Positions 1 to 6,839 of a stretch of 64,000 nucleotides of DNA are shown here, one piece after another. A model generated the notes under the pieces. It saw only the letters and a program-made list of their open reading frames with translations. It ran no database searches and was not told the DNA's origin. This DNA is from JANXLO01 sp038231295 (GTDB lineage Bacteria > Armatimonadota > Chthonomonadetes > Chthonomonadales > Chthonomonadaceae): positions 1 to 64,000 of the forward strand of contig JBBRLP010000004.1 in NCBI GenBank assembly GCA_038231295.1, given 5' to 3'. Position 1 is the stretch's first letter, and each line of letters opens with the position of its first letter. Made by a program: the position numbers and the translations under genes.

Positions 1-94
1 CTGCCCTGGTCTGAACCTATCCAGGCGAAGTTTCGCATCCCCGCAAAGTTCAGCCGCTAACTCGAACATCCGCCAACTTCACCCCGTGTTATAG

Positions 95-121
95 CACCTT
101 CCTTCACCCTGACGGAAGGTG
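95..121 (+). terminator. Possible terminator hairpin at left edge
   Basis: An 8-bp inverted repeat, CACCTTCC (95-102) and GGAAGGTG (114-121), is followed by a short T-rich stretch around 127-131. It may end transcription of a gene lying left of the window. No coding sequence is supported in 1-390: the short open frames there lack a ribosome site and a recognisable protein, and the stretch is more AT-rich than the rest of the window. Confidence 0.3.
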
Positions 122-392
122 TGCGCTATTTTCCGCTTACATATAACTGATGTTTTTTGCAGATGGTCGGATATACCGAAAAGTTGAACAGTATGCAGGA
201 AAGTTGTACACCTACATTCGACAATTTCTGTCTGGTTAACACGGGATTCGCAGCAAGCAATCACATATTCCGGATCATTTTTTTACGTGCGCAAGAAGTA
301 AACCAGATAGAGAACGTTGGCTCAAAGCAGTATACTGAAGGGTGTACTTTATGCAGGGAAACCATATGTTTTCATTTGCGGATAATTAGGCC

Positions 393-638
393 ACTCACCT
401 TACGCAGGCGGACATACAATTAGGCGGAGTCGGCGGAATGAGCTCCTCCGCTGAATGACCTGCGGCCAAGTTTCCTGCGGAAACGTCAAACCTGTTAGGG
501 CCACGCATCGCATTCTACGCCTTTCGTCCGAAGGACGATCCGGCGAAGCCGCGTAGCGAGGGGTGTCAACCCCATGCCCGATGTAGCCGCGTAGCGAGGG
601 GTGTCAACCCTTTGCCTGCTCGTCTGCGTAAGGTGAGT
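393..638. mobile_element. MITE-like element bounded by 15-bp inverted repeats
   Basis: ACTCACCTTACGCAG (393-407) and its perfect reverse complement (624-638) bound a 246-bp noncoding segment. The flanks read TTAGGCC on the left and TTAGGTC on the right, which may be an imperfect target duplication. The interior holds most of a repeat present again at about 11.5 kb. There is no transposase, so if mobile it would have to be moved in trans. A related end sequence (CTAACTTACGC) bounds a segment at 39.16-39.27 kb. Confidence 0.45.
431..618 (+). repeat. Dispersed palindrome-rich repeat A, copy 1
   Basis: About 190 bp made of short back-to-back palindromes, including CGTCCGAAGGACG, TTTCCTGCGGAAA and CGGCGAAGCCG, with two tandem copies of a GTAGCGAGGGGTGTCAACCC unit (554-573 and 591-610). 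The same order of blocks occurs in reverse orientation at 11500-11700, with long identical stretches around TTCGTCCGAAGGACGATC. It lies directly upstream of the regulator gene at 690, within the putative inverted-repeat-bounded element. Confidence 0.75.
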
Positions 639-689
639 TAGGTCATTATAAAACTTCCGCAGAACGACAGCAGTTTCACGGAGCCATCT

Positions 690-1952
690 ATGAATATTGG
701 GCTTGGCGCGTACCTGACGGAATTGCGGCAGGCGCGAGCAATGGCAGCGGCAGAGGCTGCCCGCAGTGCGGACATATCGCGTTCATCACTGCATAACTGG
801 GAATCGGGCAAACATGCGCTGCGCATTGAGGAACTGGAAGCGCTGCTGAGGGCACTCTCGGCCTCCGAGACCGAGGTTAAGACGGCGCTCTCACTGCTGG
901 AGAGACCGCGTGCCCAGCGCCGTCTGGCGGAGATCGAACCGGAAACGGCCTTGCTGCCACATGGCGGCTCTCTGCTGCGGGCAATGCGATTGCGGCGCGG
1001 ATGGACACAGGAACAGGCTGCTGCGGTCTATGCCGTCCAGCAGTCAACGGTCGCACGGTGGGAACACGCCGAGTCGTGGCCGTCTGCGGAAAAACTGCAT
1101 GGTATTTGCTTCGCGCTGCGGGCACATGGTCTCGAGGTCGCGGCTCTGACACGCGGGCCGTTCTCGCTTGGAGGACAATGGGGATGCGGACAGGAGCCAA
1201 AGTTGCTCGAGGAGATGGAGCAGGCGCTGCAGGATATTCATGATCGCCTTAACGATTCCCGCTGCTATCCACTCGGAGACCTGCTCTATCTGAGCCTGGA
1301 GGTCCACTTTACGCCATTGGCTCGGCGCAGCAAAGCAGGTCGCCGCCTTCTCTCCCAGTTGCTGATTAAGCACGCGCTCTATCTGGGGGAGCGGTGTCAA
1401 CCCGCTGAGGCAGGCGCAACGGCGATGCGGGCGCTGACCCTGTTGTCGGAAGCAGGAGAGAAGTCGCTTTCGCAGCGCCTTACCATCGAGATGCTCTGGG
1501 CTGTCTGGAAATTTCCGATTGAAGAACACGCCTCGATTCTATCTCACTGGCTGCATCAGAAACTGGAACCAGCCTCGCTCAACTGGGTGAGGGCGCAGAT
1601 ATCGGCGTCTCTGATGGAACAGGGACTGCATGAGGAAGGACTGGCCCTGCTGCGAAAGACGCTCGGGGAAGTAGGAGCGGACACACATCTTTCCCAGCAT
1701 TACCGCAACGCCTATGCGGAGGCGCTGCTGATCGTCGGGAGGGCGCCCGAGGCGGTAGAAATGATACAGGTTGTTGACACGCAGGCGCCTTCGGTGCGCC
1801 TCCGCACCAAACTGGCGCTCGCCGAGGGGCATCTGGCAGTCGGCAATCGTTCGCAGGCACACGACTGGCTTCAATCGGGCTACTCGGACAACACTATGCT
1901 CTCTATCTCCTATTATATGCCTCAAATGGAAGCCCTGACAGCGCGGCTTTGA
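690..1952 (+). CDS. Double-HTH (XRE family) regulator with TPR-like region
   Basis: A 420-residue cytoplasmic protein with two Cro/C1-type helix-turn-helix segments. The first spans roughly residues 5-60 and contains ISRSSLHNWESGK; the second spans roughly 92-145 and contains AVQQSTVARWEHAESWPS. Residues from about 160 to the end are helical and rich in Ala, Leu and Glu with TPR-like spacing, typical of regulators that sense a peptide or partner protein. The family as a whole binds DNA; the signal and targets here cannot be read from the sequence. The ATG at 690 is preceded by CACGGAG. A TATAAA box at about 646-651 lies just beyond the repeat element, so the repeat end may contribute to the promoter. 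The nearest downstream coding trace is a broken PIN domain on the other strand. Confidence 0.8.
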   Translation: MNIGLGAYLTELRQARAMAAAEAARSADISRSSLHNWESGKHALRIEELEALLRALSASETEVKTALSLLERPRAQRRLAEIEPETALLPHGGSLLRAMRLRRGWTQEQAAAVYAVQQSTVARWEHAESWPSAEKLHGICFALRAHGLEVAALTRGPFSLGGQWGCGQEPKLLEEMEQALQDIHDRLNDSRCYPLGDLLYLSLEVHFTPLARRSKAGRRLLSQLLIKHALYLGERCQPAEAGATAMRALTLLSEAGEKSLSQRLTIEMLWAVWKFPIEEHASILSHWLHQKLEPASLNWVRAQISASLMEQGLHEEGLALLRKTLGEVGADTHLSQHYRNAYAEALLIVGRAPEAVEMIQVVDTQAPSVRLRTKLALAEGHLAVGNRSQAHDWLQSGYSDNTMLSISYYMPQMEALTARL

Positions 1953-1987
1953 GAGGCGGTATAAGAGTGCAGAAGCCTTACACTCCC

Positions 1988-2227
1988 CTACAGGATGGGA
2001 TAGGCGTGGAAGGCAATGCTTGTCGCGTGGCGCACGCTATCCGCGTAGTAAGGCCTCTGCATTCTGACCCGCGTCACGATGACATTCGCCTGACACCGCA
2101 CGGCGGCTGCCAGCACATGGTTATCCCCTGTGTCAGGCAGATCGAGCGTCCCAATGAGGTCTTCGTAATCCGTAACGAGACTGTCAAAAATGTGTTCGTT
2201 CATCAAGTTGAGTATCTCATTCAACAT
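1988..2227 (-). pseudogene. Remnant of a PIN-domain (VapC-like) toxin
   Basis: The 79-residue frame contains LPDTGDNHVLAAAVRCQANV, matching the segment of PIN-domain toxins that carries an acidic metal-binding residue and precedes the VIVTxN strand. After VIVTR the family sequence (usually N-L-K-D-F) is lost and replaced by unrelated residues. The N-terminal half with the first catalytic Asp is also missing. This is therefore a decayed fragment, not a working toxin, and no antitoxin gene remains beside it. The rest of 1953-2296 holds nothing else I can support. Confidence 0.6.
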
Positions 2228-2296
2228 GTCTTAAAATCGAAAAATTCGCAACACTCGCATTATTCGGTCGGCATACCCGTGCATTGAAATGGCTGT

Positions 2297-3145
2297 TTAA
2301 CGGGGAGTGAGGTAGAGGAGCGCCCAGCGCCCGCATTCCTCGAAGCCCAGCCGACGGTAGACGCGGCCTGCGATGGGGTTCTCGAAGAAGAGGACGGGGA
2401 GTTTGTTGTCGCGCTGGAGATCGAGGGAGAGCGCGGAGGTGCAGGCGGCGGCGTAGCCTTTGCCTCGCGCGGCGGGGTGGGTGAAGACGCCGCCGATCAG
2501 CCCGGCATCCTGGCCCTCGACGTTCAGGAGCGCCGAGGAGACGATGCGCCGGGAATGCGTCGCGTCTGCCGGTTCTTCCACGACAAAGACCCGGTTCGTC
2601 TGGAGGCGGGAGGCGACATTGGAGCGGCTGCGGAACATACTGCCCGCGCCGCCGTAGTGGTCGGCAAGCAGAGGGAGGTCTTCCGGGACAGCTCGCCGGA
2701 CACGCTCCAGCAGGTCCGGCGCACACTCCGGTGGCTTTGGGAGACGCATACAGGTACTGATCTCCCAGTTCGTGGAGGTGTAGCGCTTCAGATGGGCCTG
2801 GACGCCTGCGACCGTCTCGACCGTGCCGCGTACTCCGGCAGCGCTGGCCTCCGAGTCAATGAGGGCCGCGAACGCTCCCGCACAGGAGCCGTCCGTATCT
2901 GCCAGAATGAAGGTGTTGTTCAGCCGAAAGAGAATGCCGTCGAGTCGCTCTTGCTCCGGCGCGAATGCCCCCCAGACGAGCAGGGAATCACTGTGATAGC
3001 CGTAGGCTTCGAGGTGCATCCGCAGCGGCAGCATCCGCAGAGGAAGACGTGCGTAGAGGTCGGCGAATGCGGGCGCATCCGCTTCGGAGAGGCGGCGAAT
3101 TCCCGAGGGCGGTAACGGTACAAGGCTGGCAGGTGGTCTGTTCAT
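2297..3145 (-). CDS. GNAT-family acetyltransferase (FR47-like)
   Basis: A 282-residue protein whose C-terminal third matches the FR47-like GNAT fold. The acetyl-CoA-binding loop is seen in GVFTHPAARGKGYAAACTSA (R/Q-x-x-G-x-G/A type), followed by VLFFENPIAGRVYRRLGFEE, the usual alpha4-beta7 segment of these enzymes. The N-terminal half is an extra GNAT-like domain, as in other FR47/DUF4081 proteins. The enzyme should transfer an acetyl group to an unknown amine. The frame is open upstream to 3205, but the ATG at 3145 gives a better N-terminus and avoids extending into the divergent promoter of the next gene. I see no strong ribosome site. Confidence 0.8.
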   Translation of the reverse strand: MNRPPASLVPLPPSGIRRLSEADAPAFADLYARLPLRMLPLRMHLEAYGYHSDSLLVWGAFAPEQERLDGILFRLNNTFILADTDGSCAGAFAALIDSEASAAGVRGTVETVAGVQAHLKRYTSTNWEISTCMRLPKPPECAPDLLERVRRAVPEDLPLLADHYGGAGSMFRSRSNVASRLQTNRVFVVEEPADATHSRRIVSSALLNVEGQDAGLIGGVFTHPAARGKGYAAACTSALSLDLQRDNKLPVLFFENPIAGRVYRRLGFEECGRWALLYLTPR

Positions 3146-3206
3146 CTCTGGAGGACTATTTCGGCAGGACCGTTCAGAATTCCTACCGCCTCGACAGCAG
3201 GGCAAT

Positions 3207-3235
3207 TTGACAAATCAGGCCGGATATGCTTTACT
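3207..3235 (+). promoter_or_regulatory. Sigma-70-type promoter for the 3270-6356 operon
   Basis: A perfect -35 TTGACA (3207-3212), 17-bp spacer and TTTACT -10 (3230-3235) predict transcription from about 3242, 28 nt before the ATG at 3270. This argues against the longer open frame that begins inside the -35 box. Confidence 0.65.
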
Positions 3236-3269
3236 TTCGAGCGGAGTATGCGCTGGACGAGGAGAGACG

Positions 3270-4097
3270 ATGCCTGCCGAAACCCGACTCGAAACGCGCC
3301 CGGATCGTATCGAACTGTTTGTGCGCGGGGAGCGCGTGGCTGCCTATCTGCCGGGCGGAAGTGCGCCGGGACTGTTGCCGCTTCTGGTCTCCGAAGGCCG
3401 TCCCGTCACGCAGTCTGCCTTCCCGGAAGGCGTCTCCGTCTGGGTCGGGCATCCGAATGTGAGCGGCTTCGCATTCGGAGATGGGGGAGCGCAGACGGAC
3501 GCTGCCACACAGGGCCGAATCCGCACACAGGACTTTCAGGCGCGGCGCGGTTCGCAGTCGGTAGGGCTGGAGCATACCTGCGACTGGTTCGCCCCGGACG
3601 GTACGCGGCTTCTCACGGATGTACGCACCCTGCGGCTTCAGCCCGGCCCGGCGGCAGGCAGCATCCTTGATATTCGACTGGAACTCCGCGCCCCCGACGA
3701 CCGTTCCGCGCATCTGGTTCGCTGCGGGGAGGGACTTCTGCGCCTCTCACTGGCCTCCGCGTTTCTCGCCGCCAGCGGACAGATTCGCAACAGCGCGAGC
3801 GATTACGGGCGTGACCTTCATGAGCGCAGCGCGGAATGGTGCGCCTGTGTGGGCGTGGTGCAGGCGGAGACGGTCGGACTGGTGATCTTGGACCATCCCA
3901 CGAATCCGTTGCATCCACCCGTCTGGTATCTGTCCGCTCCGAGCACGCTGGGAATCAATCCCGGTTACTGGCAGGACACCGTACTCGCGCCCGGTCAGTC
4001 CCTCGCCTATCGCTACCGCCTGCACACCCACAGCGGGTATGTGGAGGCAGGCTGGGCGGCGGCGCGACTGCGCGAGTTCGCTGCCTACACCTATTGA
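3270..4097 (+). CDS. DUF6807 (PmoA-like) family protein, short form
   Basis: A 275-residue protein without a signal peptide. The order of motifs matches the family that annotation pipelines call PmoA-like or DUF6807: a beta-sandwich with SVWVGHPNVSGFAFGDGG early on, a central repeat of EHTCDWFAPDGTRLLTD, and a C-terminal VGLVILDHPTNPLHPPVWY. A larger secreted paralogue lies at 11462-13015. The biochemical role is not established; association with sugar and glycan loci is common. ATG 3270 has the ribosome site GAGGAGAG 4-5 nt upstream and a good promoter. It is the first gene of an apparent operon with an OppD-type ATPase and MoeA. Confidence 0.75.
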   Translation: MPAETRLETRPDRIELFVRGERVAAYLPGGSAPGLLPLLVSEGRPVTQSAFPEGVSVWVGHPNVSGFAFGDGGAQTDAATQGRIRTQDFQARRGSQSVGLEHTCDWFAPDGTRLLTDVRTLRLQPGPAAGSILDIRLELRAPDDRSAHLVRCGEGLLRLSLASAFLAASGQIRNSASDYGRDLHERSAEWCACVGVVQAETVGLVILDHPTNPLHPPVWYLSAPSTLGINPGYWQDTVLAPGQSLAYRYRLHTHSGYVEAGWAAARLREFAAYTY

Positions 4098-4134
4098 AAA
4101 CGGCCGTCCACCGAAAGGACAGGGGGAGTAGAGT

Positions 4135-5112
4135 TTGGCTGAACCGCTGCTGCGCGTCGAGAATCTACAGACAGAGTTCCATACGCCCGGCGGCGTCGTG
4201 CAGGCCGTGCGCGGCGTCTCATTCCATGTGGCTCGCGGGGAGACCGTCGGGATTGTTGGGGAGTCCGGCTCCGGGAAGAGCGTCACCGCCCTGTCGCTGA
4301 TGGGGCTGATTCCCTCACCTCCGGGCCGGATTGTGGGTGGCTCGATCCAACTGGACGGCGAAGAACTGCTCGGCAAATCCCCAAAAGAGTGGCAGAAGAT
4401 TCGGGGCGAGAAACTGGCAATGGTTTTCCAGGACCCGTTCTCCTCTCTCAATCCCACCATGACGCTCGGCGAGCAGGTGGCGGAACCCATCCGTCTGCAC
4501 ACCGGAGCCAGCCGCTCTGAGGCTCGCGCCCAGGTCATCCGGCTGTTCCAGGCTGTCCGCATCCCTTCCCCCGAAATCCGCTATCGGCAGTACCCCCACG
4601 AGATTTCCGGCGGGCAGCGGCAGCGCGTCATGATCGCTATCGCCTTCGCCTGCAATCCGGCGCTGCTCGTCGCGGACGAACCGACGACTGCGCTCGATGT
4701 CACCGTTCAGGCACAGGTGCTGATGCTGATGGCGGATATGCAGAAAAAGACCGGGGCGGGCGTGGTGCTGATTACGCACGATTTAGGCGTCGTTGCCGAA
4801 GTGTGTGACCGGGTGCTGGTGATGTATGCGGGGCGCATCGTGGAGAGCGCGACTGTCGAGCAGCTTTTTCGTTCACCCAAACATCCCTATACGCAGGGAC
4901 TGCTTGCGGCCCTGCCAAAGATTTCCGCAGAACATCGGCACAAACTGGTGAGTATCCCCGGTCAGCCGCCGGACCTGGCGCATCTCCCGAAAGGCTGCGC
5001 GTTCTACGACCGCTGCTCTCAGCGGATGCCGGACCTCTGCCCGGTGCGCGAACCGGAACCCACCGAGCCGGAGCCGCATCAGCACACCCGCTGCTTTCAC
5101 TACGGCGGCTGA
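4135..5112 (+). CDS. Peptide/nickel-type ABC transporter ATP-binding protein (OppD/DppD)
   Basis: A 325-residue ATPase. Walker A GESGSGKS is at residues 42-49, Q-loop VFQDPF near 98, signature ISGGQRQR at 157-164, Walker B LLVADEPTTALD at 177-188 and the switch His in LITHDLG near 215. The C-terminal oligopeptide-type extension (about 250-325) includes the Cys-rich segment CAFYDRCSQRMPDLC usual in OppD/DppD proteins. It would power import of peptides or similar solutes at the membrane. No OppB/C permease, OppF partner or binding protein lies nearby, so it must work with subunits encoded elsewhere. Translation starts at TTG 4135 behind AGGGGGAG. It sits 37 nt after the DUF6807 gene and 23 nt before moeA. 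Confidence 0.92.
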   Translation: MAEPLLRVENLQTEFHTPGGVVQAVRGVSFHVARGETVGIVGESGSGKSVTALSLMGLIPSPPGRIVGGSIQLDGEELLGKSPKEWQKIRGEKLAMVFQDPFSSLNPTMTLGEQVAEPIRLHTGASRSEARAQVIRLFQAVRIPSPEIRYRQYPHEISGGQRQRVMIAIAFACNPALLVADEPTTALDVTVQAQVLMLMADMQKKTGAGVVLITHDLGVVAEVCDRVLVMYAGRIVESATVEQLFRSPKHPYTQGLLAALPKISAEHRHKLVSIPGQPPDLAHLPKGCAFYDRCSQRMPDLCPVREPEPTEPEPHQHTRCFHYGG

Positions 5113-5135
5113 TAGGCCGAGGAGACGTGCTGCCC

Positions 5136-6356
5136 ATGCGAACGGTCGAGGAGGCGCTGGCGGAGATACTGGCGCAAGTTCAAACACTTCCCCCGGAGTC
5201 GGTTCCCCTGCTGGAGGCGACAGGCCGAACGCTCGCCATAGATGTCTTCGCGGACAGTGACTCTCCGCCCTTCGACAACTCTGCGGTAGACGGGTATGCG
5301 GTACGCGCTGTGGATACCCTCGGAGCCTGCCCGGAACGGCCCTGCCGCCTGCGGACGCTGCGGGAAGTGCCTGCCGGAGCATTGGCGACGGAGACAGTCG
5401 CAGAGGGAACGGCGATTCGTGTGATGACCGGAGGGCCGCTGCCATCCGGCGCGGACGCGATGGTAATGATAGAGGATACCCGACACCCTGATACGGGGTG
5501 GGTGGAGATAAGTGCGGAGGCGAGGGCAGAGCAGCATATCCGCAGGGCCGGAGAGGACATTCGGCGCTGGGACAGGGTCCTGACCGCAGGCACACGCATC
5601 CGGCCTGCGGAGGCGGGGATGCTGGCGACGGTCGGATGCGCGACGGTTTCGGTGACGCGCCGCCCGCGTGTGGCCGTCGTCACGACAGGCGACGAGGTGG
5701 TTGACATCGTGTCGGGCAAACTGCCGCCACCGGGACACATCCGCAACAGCAATCGCTACGCCTTGGCTGCGATGGTGCACGAAGCCGGGGCGCTGCTGCA
5801 CTCCCTCACGCATCTGCCCGACGACCTGGAGGCAACAGTAGCGGCATTCCTCACCTGCTCCGAGTCCGATACGGGCGCGGACGTGATTCTGTCTGCCGGT
5901 GGCGTCTCCGTTGGGGATCGTGACTATGTGAAACCCGCACTGGAGCGATTAGGGAAACTGGAATTCTGGCGAGTCGCGATGAAACCCGGTAAGCCCCTCG
6001 CCTTCGGAAGCATCGGAAAAACGCGCTTCTTCGGACTGCCCGGTAACCCGGTCTCCGCGCTTGTGACGTTTGAGCTGTTCGTGCGGCCCGCACTCGCGAA
6101 GATGGAGGGCCGACGGGAGTGGGAGCGTCCGGTCGTCACCGCCGAACTGACGCACCCGGTTGAACATCTGTCGGGCCGTCGAGAGTACGTGCGAGCCGTC
6201 ACCCGGACAGAAGAGGGGCGTTTCCTCGCCACTCCCACCGGAGCGCAAGGCTCTGGAATGCTGCACTCCCTGACCGCCGCCAACTCTCTGCTGATTGTGC
6301 CGACCGAATCCGACGGGCTGTCCGCAGGAGCCAGCGTCCAGGTCATTCTCCTGTAA
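5136..6356 (+). CDS. moeA: Molybdopterin molybdenumtransferase MoeA
   Basis: A 406-residue protein that inserts molybdate into adenylated molybdopterin, the last step of molybdenum cofactor synthesis. It shows the standard MoeA signatures: NSAVDGYAVRA in the N-terminal domain, VMTGGPLPSGADAMVMIED, TGDEVVD, the MPT-binding SAGGVSVGDRDYV and GLPGNPVSALVTFELF. Length matches the family. I prefer ATG 5136, placed 11 nt after AGGAG, over the in-frame GTG at 5127, which sits too close to that site. It is the last gene of the operon starting at 3270 and is followed by a strong hairpin terminator. No other molybdenum cofactor gene is in the window. Confidence 0.95.
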   Translation: MRTVEEALAEILAQVQTLPPESVPLLEATGRTLAIDVFADSDSPPFDNSAVDGYAVRAVDTLGACPERPCRLRTLREVPAGALATETVAEGTAIRVMTGGPLPSGADAMVMIEDTRHPDTGWVEISAEARAEQHIRRAGEDIRRWDRVLTAGTRIRPAEAGMLATVGCATVSVTRRPRVAVVTTGDEVVDIVSGKLPPPGHIRNSNRYALAAMVHEAGALLHSLTHLPDDLEATVAAFLTCSESDTGADVILSAGGVSVGDRDYVKPALERLGKLEFWRVAMKPGKPLAFGSIGKTRFFGLPGNPVSALVTFELFVRPALAKMEGRREWERPVVTAELTHPVEHLSGRREYVRAVTRTEEGRFLATPTGAQGSGMLHSLTAANSLLIVPTESDGLSAGASVQVILL

Positions 6357-6384
6357 AACAACTCTCGGCTGCGCTCCAAACAAA

Positions 6385-6416
6385 GACCGGGTGGAGGGGA
6401 AACCCTCCACCCGGTC
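6385..6416. terminator. Strong 14-bp hairpin between convergent genes
   Basis: GACCGGGTGGAGGG (6385-6398), a GAAA tetraloop, then the perfect complement (6403-6416), followed by TGTCTTCTC. It lies between the ends of moeA and the convergent 72-aa gene and could serve both. Confidence 0.75.
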
Positions 6417-6423
6417 TGTCTTC

Positions 6424-6642
6424 TCAGGCACGTGCCGTATGTTGTTTGTTTTCTATTTGCCACGCTGCGTTCACGCGCAGGTAACAGGCGACTTTGCCAT
6501 CAAGGCTCGCCGGTAGAACTTCTTCTCTGTCTACTCGGATCTCTCGGTCTCCGCCGATCTGCCGGTAGATACCCGGACTGACTCTCTCTCCCGCCAGAAA
6601 CAAGTCTGCTTCCGTTGTCGCATGAACGATCTTTTGACGCAT
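6424..6642 (-). CDS. Small uncharacterised protein (72 aa)
   Basis: I do not recognise this protein, but it looks real. The ATG at 6642 follows GAGGAG with a spacing of 8 nt, a very good ribosome site. The product is compact and charged, with the repeated-looking phrases LFLAGERVSPGIYRQIG and VLPASLDGKVACYLRV, which suggest a small beta-rich domain. It has no signal peptide or membrane segment. It lies downstream of the GH2 gene on the same strand, with a 197-nt gap, so it may be transcribed separately; it ends against the hairpin at 6385-6416. Nothing else is supported in 6643-6839. Confidence 0.6.
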   Translation of the reverse strand: MRQKIVHATTEADLFLAGERVSPGIYRQIGGDREIRVDREEVLPASLDGKVACYLRVNAAWQIENKQHTARA

Positions 6643-6839
6643 TAGGGGTACTCCTCTTCGCAGCGCGTCTGAGCATCACGGCCAGAACGCAAGGCAACCA
6701 TGAGTGAATACGGGCGAAATGCCCGCTTTCCACAGGCCAAACCTGCGGAGTCAATGGGATTGCGTCATTGCTTACCATCACGAATATTGACGGAGCAAAT
6801 CCTGAAAAAGTTGCATGAAACACAGTGCCGAAAAGGGAT

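Noticed and set aside
157..423. 88-aa open frame at the left edge
   Set aside because: No ribosome site, odd composition, AT-rich noncoding surroundings, and it runs into the inverted-repeat element.
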